From contig JALGPY010000007.1 of NCBI GenBank assembly GCA_023055425.1, forward strand, positions 85,833,136 to 85,897,135: a DNA stretch of 64,000 nucleotides, written 5' to 3'. This document shows, piece after piece, positions 24,250 to 36,472 of this stretch. A program made the position numbers and the translations under genes. Under the pieces are notes generated by a model. That model had not been told where the DNA came from. It did not search any database and worked only from the letters and a program-made list of their open reading frames with translations. Numbering within the stretch: position 1 is the stretch's first letter; each line of letters opens with the position of its first letter. Source of the DNA: Linanthus parryae. Lineage: Eukaryota; Streptophyta; Magnoliopsida; Ericales; Polemoniaceae.

Positions 24250-24542
24250 TAGGGGCGGATTTACATAGAGACTAATGCGGGCTATAGGCCCCACTCAAAA
24301 ATTTTAAATTGCAATTTTATCCGTATTTTTCTAGCTTTTCAATTTAGCCCCCATAAAAAGTTACTATAACCCCGACCCAACTTCATAAAATTTAATTTGA
24401 TCCTTGTTTTGTGTCAGTTTTTCAATTTAGTCCCCACAAAAATTCACTAGCCCACACTCACCTTGAAATTTAATTTAACCCTTACTCGTTTTTTGATTTT
24501 TAAATTTAACCCCACTGCAAAGACTTTGTGAATCCGCCCCTG
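24250..24542. mobile_element. hAT-type MITE, 293 bp
   Basis: The inverted ends TAGGGGCGGATTTACA and TGTGAATCCGCCCCTG are flanked by ACGATAGC (24242-24249) and ACGCTAGC (24543-24550), an 8-bp duplication with one difference. It has no coding sequence. Confidence 0.85.
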
Positions 24543-25369
24543 ACGCTAGCATCAGGACATCGCCATTTGAGCCCCCAAAGAGCACAATATTCACTACGCC
24601 AATCACGTTTAGTGCAGCTACCCTAGCCCGTGGCAAGGGATTCGCACCAGGTGCTATGCCCCAGCCACCTAAACAAACGTGAAAGATAAAAAATGAGAGA
24701 TATTGACAGTTTTATTATTATGAACATCATGCTCTCAAATCTATATGCTAATACTAATGTAATAGGACGGCACGAGGTCACACATTTGAAATGAAATGTT
24801 TTATATTTATATTTAATACCGGCCCACCAGGCCCGTCCCTATAGCAAGGCCATCTTAGTGCCTGCCTAGGGCCCGAAGTTTGGTGAGGGCCTCCATTTCA
24901 TAGCAAAAGAAGAGTATTCATATAATAATATAATATATTTCCTAATTCCAACCATTTCTCTGTCAAAGGTCTAAGCAACTTAATTTCTTAATTTCATAGC
25001 AGAAACTTCATGCATACCCTCATTAGTCGTTACATATTAATTCTTTCTCTTCTACGGTAGCTTCTTACTTTGGTGTTATGATATAACTTTATTTATTGCT
25101 CTAGTTTTTCTTAAGTTATATTTTGTTTTATTTTGTTTTGTTTTCATTTCCATTCTTTTCATTTATGTTCAATTTTCTTTTCCTATATATTCTCTATTTG
25201 AAAAGATTGAGTCACTCAAAAAATTATATATAAGATGTAGGATTGAATCAATTTTGGGTTATTTGATTCATTTAGTCAACACGCATTTTTTTTAGAATTT
25301 TTAGTCAACATGTCTTACTGAAAGAAAGAATGATAAGTAAATGGGTGCTAGCTATGTGGTAGGTCATTT

Positions 25370-25467
25370 TTTTTAGAGAAATTGTTTTTTGCCGTCAACC
25401 GGTTCGAACCCATGACCTCATGCAAGGGCTGCCAACGCTCTACCACTGGAGCTACCACCCTAACTAC
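25370..25467 (-). mobile_element. tRNA-derived SINE with 16-bp target duplication
   Basis: Read on the minus strand, a tRNA-like head starts near 25467. The A box is TGGTAGCTCCAGTGG and the B box is GGGTTCGAACC, the internal RNA polymerase III promoter elements. A short body and an A-rich tail (CTCTAAAAAAA) follow. The duplication ATGTGGTAGGTCATTT (25354-25369) and ATGTGGTAGATCATTT (25468-25483) flanks it with one difference, as expected for L1-type target-primed insertion. At 98 bp it is short for a SINE. It is not a real tRNA gene because the cloverleaf cannot be completed. Confidence 0.82.
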
Positions 25468-25542
25468 ATGTGGTAGATCATTTGAAGACCCTGCAGGATG
25501 TATCAAGTTCGAATTCGGGGAGACGTCGGACTTGTTGTAATT

Positions 25543-27454
25543 TGACACGCTCCAACTGCAAGTGTACAGCTGTCGTGTGTAGTAATAAATTCCGGAAATC
25601 CTGGTTGTCGAACCCAAGAGACTTCGTCGTAAATTAGCTATTAAATTTGTTCTTCGTGTGGGCAAAGCGCGTTGAGTTGTGTGTTCTAATTCTACTAATA
25701 ATTAAAATAACGAGTATCTCAAATAATTCAATGAATTAATTCAAGATTAACAAGCACGAGTTGATTTGGTTGTTTCTCAAAGTTGGTCAAAATCAGGATA
25801 TCTCTACGGGTCACTAGGTATTTCACACTACGTTGGACTTATGTTCTACTAACACGATGAGTTTTTGTTCTAGTTAAACGAGCAATTTTATATTGAAGTT
25901 GTCTCAACCAATAACTATGCTTAAACTCTCATAACTGATTCCTCTAGCCTACTCAAGTTCAAGCACGCATTACGATATTGATTCTACTCTTTGTTCTTAG
26001 CTAACTAGCAAGATTCCTCAACCCTAGATACGGCTAGTGTGTATTTCAATTTTCCGGGCAACAAACGTAGATTCCTCTATCATTCACAACCTAAAACAAT
26101 TCTATTATTACGTCTACCAATAGAAAAGATAGATGAAAAGCATAAAATACACATAACTAGACAAAACTTCATCAATTAAGCATGATTGCATGAAAGAAAA
26201 TCCATAAATCACAATACGTAGTGATCAAACCCTAGTTTCCTACGAGATATCCCGATAAAAGGGTTTAGCTACTCCAAAACATGATCACAATACAAAGTTT
26301 CATGATCAAAATAGCAAAACTAGAGAAGAAATAGAGTTTGAGAAGTCAAACGAATGATCCAAAAGCTTCAAGCAAGCTCTCCTAGCTCCAAGCACGTTCC
26401 CCAACCTTCGAATACCGATAAAACCAGTCCTAACTCTCTCTAATACGTTCCCAAAGAGTTTAGAACAAGTTACAAGTAATTACAAAATAACCCCAAATTG
26501 TTTCCAAAAATCTGCTGCCTACGAACAAGTCCTGTGACTTGTTTCAACAAGTCCCGTGACTTGTTTTAACAAGTCCTGTGACTTGTTCCCAACACTTAGA
26601 AAATTCTGCTGCATCTAACAAGTCCTGTGACTTACTGTCAACAAGTCCTGTGACTTGTTGTGAGAACTTCAGCAATCTGCCCGACCCCCAACAAGTCCTG
26701 TGACCTCTACGACTTGTTGGCAGACTTCTAGCAAACTGCTTTTGTCCAACAGGTCCTGTGACTTGTTTCCTTAGACAAAATCTTCAGCTTTTTCTCTCCG
26801 ACTTTCTCCGTGCCATAACTTTCTCGTCCGACTTCCGTTTTAGCTCCGTGACCCGCCGTTAGAAAGCTCTTCGAGTCTACTTTCAATTGCCACCGGTCTC
26901 ACCTCCATCTTCATTGTAGAATGCAAAAAATCCTCAAAACACCCTTAATTTGCTCTAAAACATCCTGGAAAGGCAACTAAGCTTTTTGAAAAGCAAATAA
27001 GAACCCGGATTTTGATCCCGAACTCCGATGAATGAGATTTTTGCACCTATGGATTCCTTTTGCGACGTAGAATTCGCCCATGTAGAGAAATCTCCGTTTC
27101 CAGACCATTTTCTCATTTTTCTCAATTATTGCCCAAATTTGGCGAAAACATCCAAAATGCGCCAAATCCGCCTTTTTCTTCTATTCCGAAGCTCGTTTCT
27201 TCTCTCCACTTGATTCCCGCATGCGTAATTCCTGTCAAACAACAACACGAACACTACCGCGAAGATCAAATGTGATAAATTATTAAATCATACTCAAAAC
27301 CATTAAGAAACGCCCGGATTGTACTTAAAAGCTCAAAAACATCCAAATGTGCATTTTCTTCTTATTTTGGCTCAAACCTCGGCACTTTGCACCGAAACGC
27401 ACACAAATATCAATATAAAGTGTATATAAGATAACTCTTATTAAGGAGTTATCA
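25543..27454 (-). repeat. Gypsy chain LTR 1 (left, 3'-most)
   Basis: 1912 bp, TGACACGCTCC to GGAGTTATCA as written on the plus strand. It is followed on the right by the polypurine tract. It contains seven hairpin-repeat units at 26524-26768. Confidence 0.92.
26524..26768. repeat. Hairpin-repeat cluster in LTR 1 (seven units)
   Basis: Units of the form AACAAGTC-CTGT-GACTTGTT: each is an 8-bp perfect palindrome arm pair around a 4-base loop. Some are adjacent and some are separated by 10-40 bp. Unit 6 has lost part of the spacer and arm (CTCTACGACTTGTTGG). Confidence 0.85.
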
Positions 27455-30110
27455 AATACCCCCACACCTGCCATTTGCGCGTCCCGAGCAAAGTCTCATC
27501 TACTGCATCTAACTGTCTAATAGCCGAACAGACTCAAACGACTCTAACATGACTCACGACACTCTAATGCAGCAAGATGATGCAAATGCAATTCTAGACT
27601 CGATCTTAAACACAAAAAAAATTTAAATTCTTTCTTTTTGTGAGAACAGGCAATTTCAATCCACAATAGACTAGTGCTCATGGATGCTGAAAGAGTTAGG
27701 CAAGAGGTGTGAATCGCAACTAAACTCGACAACAAGTAATTCCCCATAGTTAGTATAGAAAGCTTAACTTTACTATAAAGAACAACCTACCTCTTCATGT
27801 GTGCTGATAAAAATAAGAGACTAACCAAGGCTAAGCCACATTCACAGTCCGAGCTCCTATTCCGCTAATGGTCAAATATGATGAGGCTTAAGGACGAAAA
27901 GGATATAACTTGTATGAAGCATAAATTCTAAAGCGTCACATAAACTCACCAAACCCCATATCTCACACACCCTCACCTTGATGATAGGAATCCACAACCC
28001 GAATCTCACCGACTTCGGCCCTCAATCCCCTCAAACCCCGGTACCATGTCAACCCCGTGGCCATCAAAGCGAATATTGCGCGAAAACTCAATCAATCTTC
28101 AATCTGGAACTAGGAACTTTCACCACTCGTTTTCCAATAAGCACAACTGTATTTCTTTATTCCTCTCCTTTCTCTCTCTCTTTTTTTTGTTTGTTTCTTC
28201 TTTTTTTTTTTTTTTTTTTTTTTTCTTTCTCTCAATCAAATATCAATACAATAAAATAAGTATAAGTGGTCCTCCTTCAAGAATCAAGTAGTATAATAAT
28301 GTCAGGGAAATGAAATAAACAAATCCATGAATGTATATCACAATAATAATACATCTCCCCCTAACTCCATGAAGCACGATGCCACAAACCGTCAAAGTCA
28401 AGGCGTGTATGGGGGTGGAGTCGTCAATGCAGAATCTCTATGTCCGTAGTCAAATGTCGACACCCCCACTCTAGATTGCAGCCATATCCCTCTCTCAAGT
28501 AGTCAAATAAGATATATGTCACGTGCCTAATCCAACCGAACCTCCTAACCAAGATGATAGAAATCCAGTACCTAGCACGTTCCACCAATCAGGAACAACC
28601 AACCCCATTTTTGTGCGGATTAGATGTCACACATTTAGGCTCTCCACTACTGTGTCTATGGTGTAATGACATGGAACACCGCCACACCTTAGTGTGCAAG
28701 CCAACTCACTCACCCTCGCATCCCCTCGAAGATATCTAATAAAGCACATGCGAATAATATGACTCACATAAATGTGAAATCAAGCACTCCCTCATCGAAC
28801 CCCCTCAACGACTGCTCCCTCGTGACGCTCTAGACAGGTAATTCTAAACGATATATGATGATGGCCAAGAATCGTCTTCCTAGGTCAAAGAGGCTAACAA
28901 TGAATCCAAGGATCAATTAGGGTTATCTAGTGGTCCTACAAGGTAAGATCTAAAAGCAGTGAGTGCTCTAATACACATCCTCGCACAGCTGTTCTGTGTG
29001 CCACTACGAGGCGGGCTGGCGACTACCTAAGACGGACAACATGAACGTTCGGCTTGTTTAGCAGACACCAAGCTCAACTCTTTTAAGAGAAAGACAACAC
29101 ACACTTTAGCTTTTAAAATTTAATTTTAGTTTAAAAATAGGTAGGCATTCCCGTAATGAGATTCTCTCTATACTTACTAGGGGGAACTAAAAATGTCACT
29201 CTCGGTCAAAATTCACGCCCTATGCCTATAGTTTTCACATCTCACTAAATCAACCAAGTCTATGCTTCTCTCAATTGCTTTTTCTCAAAATTTTTAATTT
29301 TTTAGTATTTTTTTTTATAGATTTTCATAATATCCTAACTCTATATGCAAACACGAAAAAAAATGACTCTACACAATTTAAAATTTTGGTGGGTATACTC
29401 AATAATGTAAAAGTGCAAACAGTATGTACATCTACTCTACACAATACGACAATATAAGTAAAAACATAACAAAAACCACAACTGACTCACAATACAGTCT
29501 AAACACCCTACATGTAACTGGCTATGCAAGACACAATTGGCTAGTAGACAGTTAAACCACCCCCACACTGAATGCTTCGTTGTCCTCAACGAATTTAGAC
29601 AGTATGCAAGAAGAATCAGCAATCAATGCGGAAGGCCAGTAGATGAGATGGAGCATGACATACTTATATAAAAGAAACACAAAATTTAGCAAGAGAAAAA
29701 GATACTCACAACCACCTCAAGGGTGGGGACGAAATCACGCCCAGCAGTCCCCAAGCACAGTGATGGCGCCACCATGCTCCTATACAGTCAATGTGTACTC
29801 GCACACCGGGGTCGACTGCCTCCTCTGCTAAAATCCATGTCTGAAGAATCCCCAACTCGCCAATGCAAGCCCCTGTGAAGGTCATGTGTGCCATCGCACA
29901 CCGGGGTAGATTCTCCCATAATCTGCTCAAATATGTCACTTGGAAAAACACCATTAGTCCCTCTCTCTCTCATCTCTCCAAAATAACGTAATAAAATAAC
30001 TGAATTTAAAAACAAAGCTACACTAAAGCAAATAAATAGGTTGGGTTGCCTCCCAACAAGCGCCGTGTAATTTAAGGTCGACGACCCGACCCAGTTACCT
30101 CAAAAGATGT
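27455..30110 (-). other. Left unit, non-coding 3' internal region
   Basis: Between the protease stop and LTR 1 there is 2.66 kb with no domain. On the minus strand it ends in a purine-rich tract GTGTGGGGGTATT next to the LTR, the likely polypurine tract. A poly-T run sits at about 28200-28224. The segment 28163-29296 is absent from the right unit. This is where reverse transcriptase and integrase would be in a complete gypsy element. Confidence 0.7.
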
Positions 30111-32144
30111 TTAAGGAGGTCTAGCACGACGTGCCTCCTCCTTCAATTTCTTACTCTTAATCTTCTGCACCACATCATGTGCACTCACCACATTTGGCTT
30201 CTTCTCTGGTTCGGGTGGATCGGGATGCAAAACTGTAGGCAACCCAAGAGAAGGATCCACACGATCTTCTCTAAACTTTATCATGGCCAATTTGTTCTTC
30301 CCCTTGCTCGGAACAAATGCCTTGAACACGAGTGATGAGTCTAGAGCCTTGATAGTCAACTCCTCAGTCTCTAGATCCACATTTGCGCGCATTGTCTTCA
30401 ACAACGGTCTTCCAAAGATGAGTGGAACATCGCGATCCTCCTTGATATCCACGATCACAAAGTCAGCTGGAAATACAAATGCACCCACTTTTACGAGCAA
30501 GTTCTCAATCACCCCATTTGCCGTAACTATAGAATTGTCTGCCAATTGCAGACCCATCTTCACAGGGGTCGGCGCACCAATGCCCAATCTCTGAAATAGG
30601 GACAATGGCATGAGATTGATACTCGCGCCTAAATCACAGAGACCATGTGTATGATATCCACCCCCAAGAGTGCAGCCTAAAATGACACTGCCTGGATCTC
30701 TCATCTTGGGAATGTCTCTTTGTATGACAGTGCTACACGTCTCTGTTAGCTTTACCGTGGCATAGGGTTCTATGCTCTTCTTCCCCCATAGGATTTCCTT
30801 CAAGAACTTCTTATACCTGGGCATCTGAGCAAGTGCTTCTGCAAGAGGAATGTTGATATCAAATTGTTTAAATATATCCATAAATCACCCAAAGTGTTCC
30901 TCATCATTCCTCTTTATTGCCGCCGGATATGGAATTCGTGGCTCATAAGTAGCCGGATCGGGAGTGCTCTTGGACTCTTCTTTCTTCTCAACCGTTTCCT
31001 TTGATTGAGGACTCACGGCCTTGGGCAACTCTTCACCCAATTCCTTCTCTGTAGCTTTTGTAGCTTCGGCTCTCGCATGGCTAGGATATGGAGGATCCTG
31101 AGTAGTCACACCACTGCGAGTAGTAATAGGTTTGAGCTGCTCAGTAGGAAGAATGGTATTGGAAGGAAGCATACCTGGCGGAAATTTAGCATTATGATTG
31201 GCAATCTGCCCAATCTGAGTCTCGTGGTTCTTTATTGTTGCTTGTATTGAGACAATCGTGCTCTCCATCCTGTCTTGATTAGCTAGTAACTTTCTCAATA
31301 AGGCATTTGTCTCTTGCTCTTCTGGTTGCTGAGCCTGTTGCTGTTGAAATTTCCCTTGAGCTTGATACTGAGAATTCGACTGCTGTCCAGGCGCATATAA
31401 CCCATTGTTAGGGTTGGCATAGCTAAAGTTGGGGTGATTACGGTTGTTGGGATGATAAGTATTCGGCCACTGTTGCTGTCGTGGTGGACCCAAGTAGTTC
31501 ACATCTTCAATTGCAGCGCCATATCCCTGATTCTCATCTGCCATCATCTCTCCCACAGACTTCACTCGTGCTGATGGATTCATATTGCTGAAAGCCGAAG
31601 TTAAGACTGCCATTTGCTGCTCAAATTTCTGTTCCACCATTGCTGCAATCTTGTTTACCAGTGCCCCATCAGATTTTGAATTTCTACGAGTCTCGGACCT
31701 CGTAGACTCACGTTTTGCCACATTGTCTAGCAGATCCCGACATCTCTGTATCCCTAAACCCATGAAGTTTCCTTGAGCCATCATGTCCAGCTCATTTGCT
31801 GTCTCCCTGTCTAAACCATTATAGAAAGAGTGTAACAGTTTGTACCATGGCTCCCCATGAGTAGGACATCTGCGAAGAAGCTGGTTGAATTTCCTCCATG
31901 TGTCTCCCAAAGAATCATCTTCTTGCTGAGTGAACTTTGTGATGTCAGCCATTCTCTGTGCAACCTTGGATGGTGGAAGATATTTCCTGAGAAACTCCTG
32001 GCAACATTCTGCCCATGTAGTGATACAACCTGCTGGAAGCTCCATAAGCCACATCTTTGCTTTTCCCGATAAGGAGAAAGGAAAAAGCATGAGCTTTATT
32101 GAAATACCCTAAATTGTTAAGAGGGGTGATTGTGCATTTTCTTT

Positions 32145-32145
<1 letters not shown>

Positions 32146-32192
<47 letters not shown>
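32146..32192. repeat. Poly-T tract
   Basis: About 47 T in a row, 46 bp inside the solo LTR. Confidence 0.9.
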
Positions 32193-32197
<5 letters not shown>

Positions 32198-32359
32198 GTT
32201 GGGGGTAAAACCTGCAATATTAGAAACTAAGGGGGAAGTAATTGTCTTTTACATAAACAAATATATTTGTACCGTATATATACTGATAACACTGTATTCT
32301 TATACTCGCACTTATACTGTATAATACATGATGTATATATACGTATAAATACTATACTA

Positions 32360-32367
32360 TGATGATG

Positions 32368-32450
<83 letters not shown>
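32360..32450. repeat. ATA/TAA trinucleotide microsatellite
   Basis: About 28 trinucleotide units, starting GATGATGAT then ATAATAATA, inside the solo LTR U3 part. Confidence 0.93.
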
Positions 32451-32451
<1 letters not shown>

Positions 32452-34687
32452 GAAGAAGGAGGAAAATAAATAAATAAATAAAAATAAAACCCCACATTCC
32501 CCAACCCTCTGTAAGTATTTGAGTTCCCCAACATATTTCCAACTCCCCAAACCTTTTCTTCTCCTCCTGCACGTCATCTCTCCCCCCCTTCTCTATATAT
32601 TTTCCTCCTCTTCTTCTTCCTCCACACACCTCCGACACCACCATCACCACGGCCACCACCTGCCCCACCATCACCACCTATCCAACTCTCTCCCCTGTCT
32701 CTCTCTCTCCCTCTCTGTTCTGCCGGAGAGAAACCCACAGCAGCAGCGGCGGCACAAGGCCGCTGCCTATTCCGGCGACCCACCACCACCGCCTCCAACT
32801 CTCTTTCGACCTCCCCATCTCTTTGAAATCTCTCTCCCTGCCTCCCTCTGTTTTGAGTTCGTCATCAGCAGTAGCAACAAGGAGCTGCAGAAACAGCCGG
32901 CCAACCTCCCAACGTCGCCGGCCACCATTAACGCCGGCGACAAGCTTCGGGGCTTAAAAACCGAGGCAGCCCAGTCCCCTCTCTCTGTGTCTCCGCACTC
33001 CCGAACCTCCAAGGAGCACGAGGAGACATTCAAACGTGACCCGAAGCAGCCGAAGCAACCACGTCGACCACCACCGCCGAGCTCGCCGGCGGCGAAGCTT
33101 GGCCCGATCAATCCGGAGCTACCCACCTTCGTATATTTGTTCCAATCGAAGCTTGGAAGTCCGAGGAGACCGTATAGCACCTCCAACCAAGCCCAGGCCA
33201 ACAGAATCACCAGCGACGAGAACCACCTCCGGCGACCCGACGGCGAGTTCGAACGACCCGATTTCTTGACTCTTTTCCTCTGTTCTTCGTGTGGGTAACC
33301 TCTAAATCACCTATTTAACTGTTTTAAATCATCAAAATCAAGTATTTGCTAGCGTTAATGCATGTTCGGATCAAGTGGGTTGGGTGAGAGTTATGTGTCA
33401 CTGAGAGTGTGAACCAGGGGGTGTTTTTGTCATTTTCAGAAACATAGAGGGTGGCTTTCGTACATTTCAGAACTCTTTATTTGGGTCTTTAGGGTACTAG
33501 TTGTAGTTTAGGCCTTCTAATTTCATCTAATTAGTTTTTATTTGATAAAGAAATTTAATAAGTTATTTTCTGAAAATATTGTTCATAAAAATAACAAATA
33601 ATTTTTCATAAATGAATAAATTGATATCTTTTTAAGGTTATTCTACTAGAATAAGTACTTGATAATTAATCATAGCATAAGCTATATGTAAATTGTGTGT
33701 ATTGTTGAATAGCTATGTCAATTAATTTCAAAAGCATTTTACTATGAAATTGGAATAATGGAGTTTTACTAATATAAAGAAGTTATAATGAATAATAGCA
33801 TGCTTTCCTATAAGTAAAGCTAGTTAAGTAGTATTGTAAATATATGAAAGAGCCTTATTTAGTAATAATCATAATACAATTAATTTGTTTTTGAGATGAA
33901 AATGACTAAGTTCCAAGATTTGATAAATAACTATAAGTATGTCTCGTGAAACAACTTTTTAGGAGAATTTATTGGGAATGTTATAATGAAACATTTTCTC
34001 CATTAAATTTTGGTTCTCTATTTTTGGGTCTCAAATCCTGATAATAAGTGAATATGTTTTCTCTTCTAAAAAAAAGGAAGGAATAAAAATAATAATTTAC
34101 TTTTAAAGTGTTATTAAATAGTTAATCCTCATTAGAATTATCTTAGCAAAATTATCTTCGTAAATGACTACGGCTATAAATAACATTTAGACTTGTTATT
34201 GATAAGTAAAATTCTGTAAAGTATATTATGGATAAAATTGGGTTGGGGAAACTAATCGGGGGGCATGCATTGCATATAGAGCATGATCTAAAATGTTGTA
34301 TTAATTAGGATTAATTTGTGTATTTGTAGACACCCAATTCGTGGGCGACGAATTTATCGTATACGAGTACTAGGACTTCTCTTGACGCGCATGCACCACT
34401 CTACTTGTTTCGGTAAGTTCATATGTGCAATACCTTAAACTGTCAAATGTGATTTTGCGTGTGTTATCCTCAAAGATATGAACTTGTTATAACTCGTGAT
34501 ACTTGGAATATTTTACGGACGGATCAAATGCTTGAGAATCATGATTTCGAGAACCCGTTTTGAATATCCCGTTTGGATAAATATGCGGTTATGATATGAT
34601 CTTTGAATCAAATGTTACAGTTCTGAAATGTCGGTTGAATAATGCACTATAATATAATTGGGGCGATGTACAGAGGATGTGCGTGGA

Positions 34688-34977
34688 GGCTACGGCCGGG
34701 GGCGCAAGGTTGCGATCCACCCATATATTCATGTTGAGGCTAAGGCCGGGGGCGCAAGGTTGCGATCCACCCATATATTCATGTTGAGGCTAAGGCCGGG
34801 GGCGCAAGGTTGCGATCCACCCATATATTCATGTTGAGGCTAAGGCCGGGGGCGCAAGGTTGCGATCCACCCATATATTTATGCTGAGGCTACGGCCGGG
34901 GGCGCAAGGTTGCGATCCACCCATATATTTATGTCGAGGCTACGGCCGGGGGCGCAAGGATGCGATCCACCCATTTA
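34688..34977. repeat. 50-bp minisatellite, six units
   Basis: Units start at 34688, 34738, 34788, 34838, 34888 and 34938. Each holds GGCTAMGGCCGGGGGCGCAA, GGTTGCGATCCACCC and an ATATATTYATG spacer. The three central units are almost identical, and the outer ones carry A/C and T/C changes. The last unit ends in CCCATTTATG. Confidence 0.95.
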
Positions 34978-36453
34978 TGTGAAAACTATAGAGTACCACT
35001 TATGTCTGTTTGGGTCACAACGACATAGGGGTGTCGACACTTAAGGTCTCATAGTTGTGTTTTGAGCGGGGATTGACGTATGGGCTCCCACAACGCTCGG
35101 GTGAATTGGGATCGTGACATCCCAAGAAGCACCCTAATTGTGATATATTGCATCGTGACCTCTCTGTGGACATCGTTACCCGCTGGACTATAATACGTCT
35201 CGGCCAAACTAATGACTAAAGATTTGAAATCAATAATTGTTTACAATTGATGTGAGTTTACTCCATACGTTGAATTATATAATTGTTGAGCCAAAAACTC
35301 GTTTTACATGTTGTAGTTTGATTCTTACTCAGTATTTACTGACTTAAAATGTTTTTCTGCAGTCGGCTTTCGCTATTTCAAAACCCGCAGGTTACAGATG
35401 AGGAGGGACGTTCACGACAATGCTGGATAGAAATGCTTGCTGCTTAGAATGTCACCTAGTATTTACATCTCACCAAATAAATGTAATCTCATTTTGTAAA
35501 CACTGTTAACAGCTATCTTGAGTTTGTAATAAATTATGTTTTGGATTATCGATGGTTGTACTAACTGTGGACCGACGATCCTTATCCGTTCCCAATGAGG
35601 CTCATCACCTCGGGCGGAGACATCTTTCCAAATGTACGGTTCGGCCGGCCGTACGATTTGGGGGTGTTGCATTTATTGTCTCGAGTGGAACTCTCTGATC
35701 ATATATAGTGGAGGTAATTTGCTCGAAATTGAGCAAGTGCTCGTGTGGATCATCACCTGTAGCTCCAGTAAATAGGCACTCATCTCGTACCATGTTTATC
35801 AACGGCTGGCGAATCTCGAAATGTGCGGCATTAATCTGAGGCCTGACAATAGTGGGTTGATATCCCTCCGGTGAAGTCCTGAAGTAGTCCACCAAAGGAC
35901 GCTCATCCTCCTCAGCATTGTTGACTTGCTCCACCACATTCCGGCCGTTATTGTTCCGATTATTACCCCCATTGTTCCCATTGCCACCGTTGTTTCCACC
36001 ATTAACTCCTCCATTCTTTCTATCAACTATTTCCGCACCAGGGAGTTGTCGTGGATTTGGGGGGTTCATGCGATCAATCACTGCCTGCATCTCAGCCATT
36101 TGAGCCCTAAGCTGCTCAGTCTCCCTTGCTCGATTTGCTGCATCTTCCACAGCTGCAGCTCTAGCTGCTTCTGCATCTTCGAGGCCTTTGCGGAACCTCT
36201 CAAACTCAGTTCTAGTTTGCTCGTCCATCTGAACAGAATTCGTTTTCCTCTTGTCTCTACTATGTGCTCGCAATAAGGATTTCGGGTCTTCAAGTGTTGG
36301 ATGCAAAGGCTCGTTTCGAGTACGTGACATGCACCAAGTGAATCCGACCTGAAAACACAAATCACACACACACAAAACAGGTGAGTAACAGATATAAACT
36401 GAAATAGTAAATCCCTAAAGAGAAAAATAATAGCTAATTTATCTGAAGTCCCC

Positions 36454-36472
36454 GGCAACGGCGCCAAAAACT
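36454..36472 (-). promoter_or_regulatory. Gypsy primer-binding site, left unit
   Basis: The minus strand reads TTTTTGGCGCCGTTGCCGG right after the middle LTR. TGGCGCCGTTGCCGG is the site type used by Athila-like elements (tRNA-Asp type). Confidence 0.82.

Larger units (their letters stand above)
32100..35671 (+). repeat. 3.57-kb solo LTR, chromovirus-like, nested in gag of left unit
   Basis: The element reads TGAAATACCC to GGGGTGTTGCA, with the TSD TTTAT at 32095-32099 and 35672-35676. The right unit shows the empty site AGCTTTATTGTCTCG at 41921-41935, which confirms both ends. No coding domain or second LTR is present. A TATA-like TATATAT (32594-32600) is followed by a CT-rich leader and a GC-rich CCG-repeat stretch, as in the R-U5 part of large chromovirus (Tekay/Del-like) LTRs, and the end GGGTGTTGCA fits that group. 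This gives plus orientation. The open frame 32519-33298 is a by-product of this low-complexity leader. Confidence 0.82.
30111..36330 (-). pseudogene. Athila-like gag-protease, left unit, split by a solo LTR
   Basis: The ATG at 36330 opens gag. The N-terminal part (36330-35677) has a coiled, charged stretch and an Asn/Gly-rich linker. It is cut at 35676/32099 by the solo LTR and resumes at 32094-30885 with the Retrotrans_gag domain (FPFSLSGKAKMWL). A TGA at 30882-30884 breaks the frame where the right unit has AGA. The protease part (30881-30111) carries the active-site motif CDLGASINLMP and the IFGRPLL block. The stop at 30111-30113 is shared with the right unit. The protein cannot be made intact. 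Confidence 0.87.

Noticed and set aside
25370..25467. Functional tRNA gene on the minus strand
   Set aside because: A and B boxes are present but the arms do not close into a cloverleaf, and an A-rich tail with a 16-bp target duplication shows it is a SINE.
26524..26768. Regular palindromic repeats that look CRISPR-like
   Set aside because: Spacers are short and irregular, no cas genes exist, the DNA is a plant nuclear LTR and the cluster is copied in all three LTRs.
27028..27213. 61-codon open frame repeated at 37977 and 44219
   Set aside because: It recurs only because it lies in three copies of the same LTR, on the strand opposite to the element. There is no sign of selection beyond LTR similarity.
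32519..33298. 259-codon open frame rich in Ser, His, Pro and Arg
   Set aside because: It lies wholly inside a solo LTR, starts in low-complexity CT-rich leader and has no domain. It reflects base composition, not a gene.
34688..34977. 50-bp repeat array as a CRISPR or centromeric satellite
   Set aside because: Direct head-to-tail units without unique spacers, only six copies, inside an LTR: an ordinary minisatellite.
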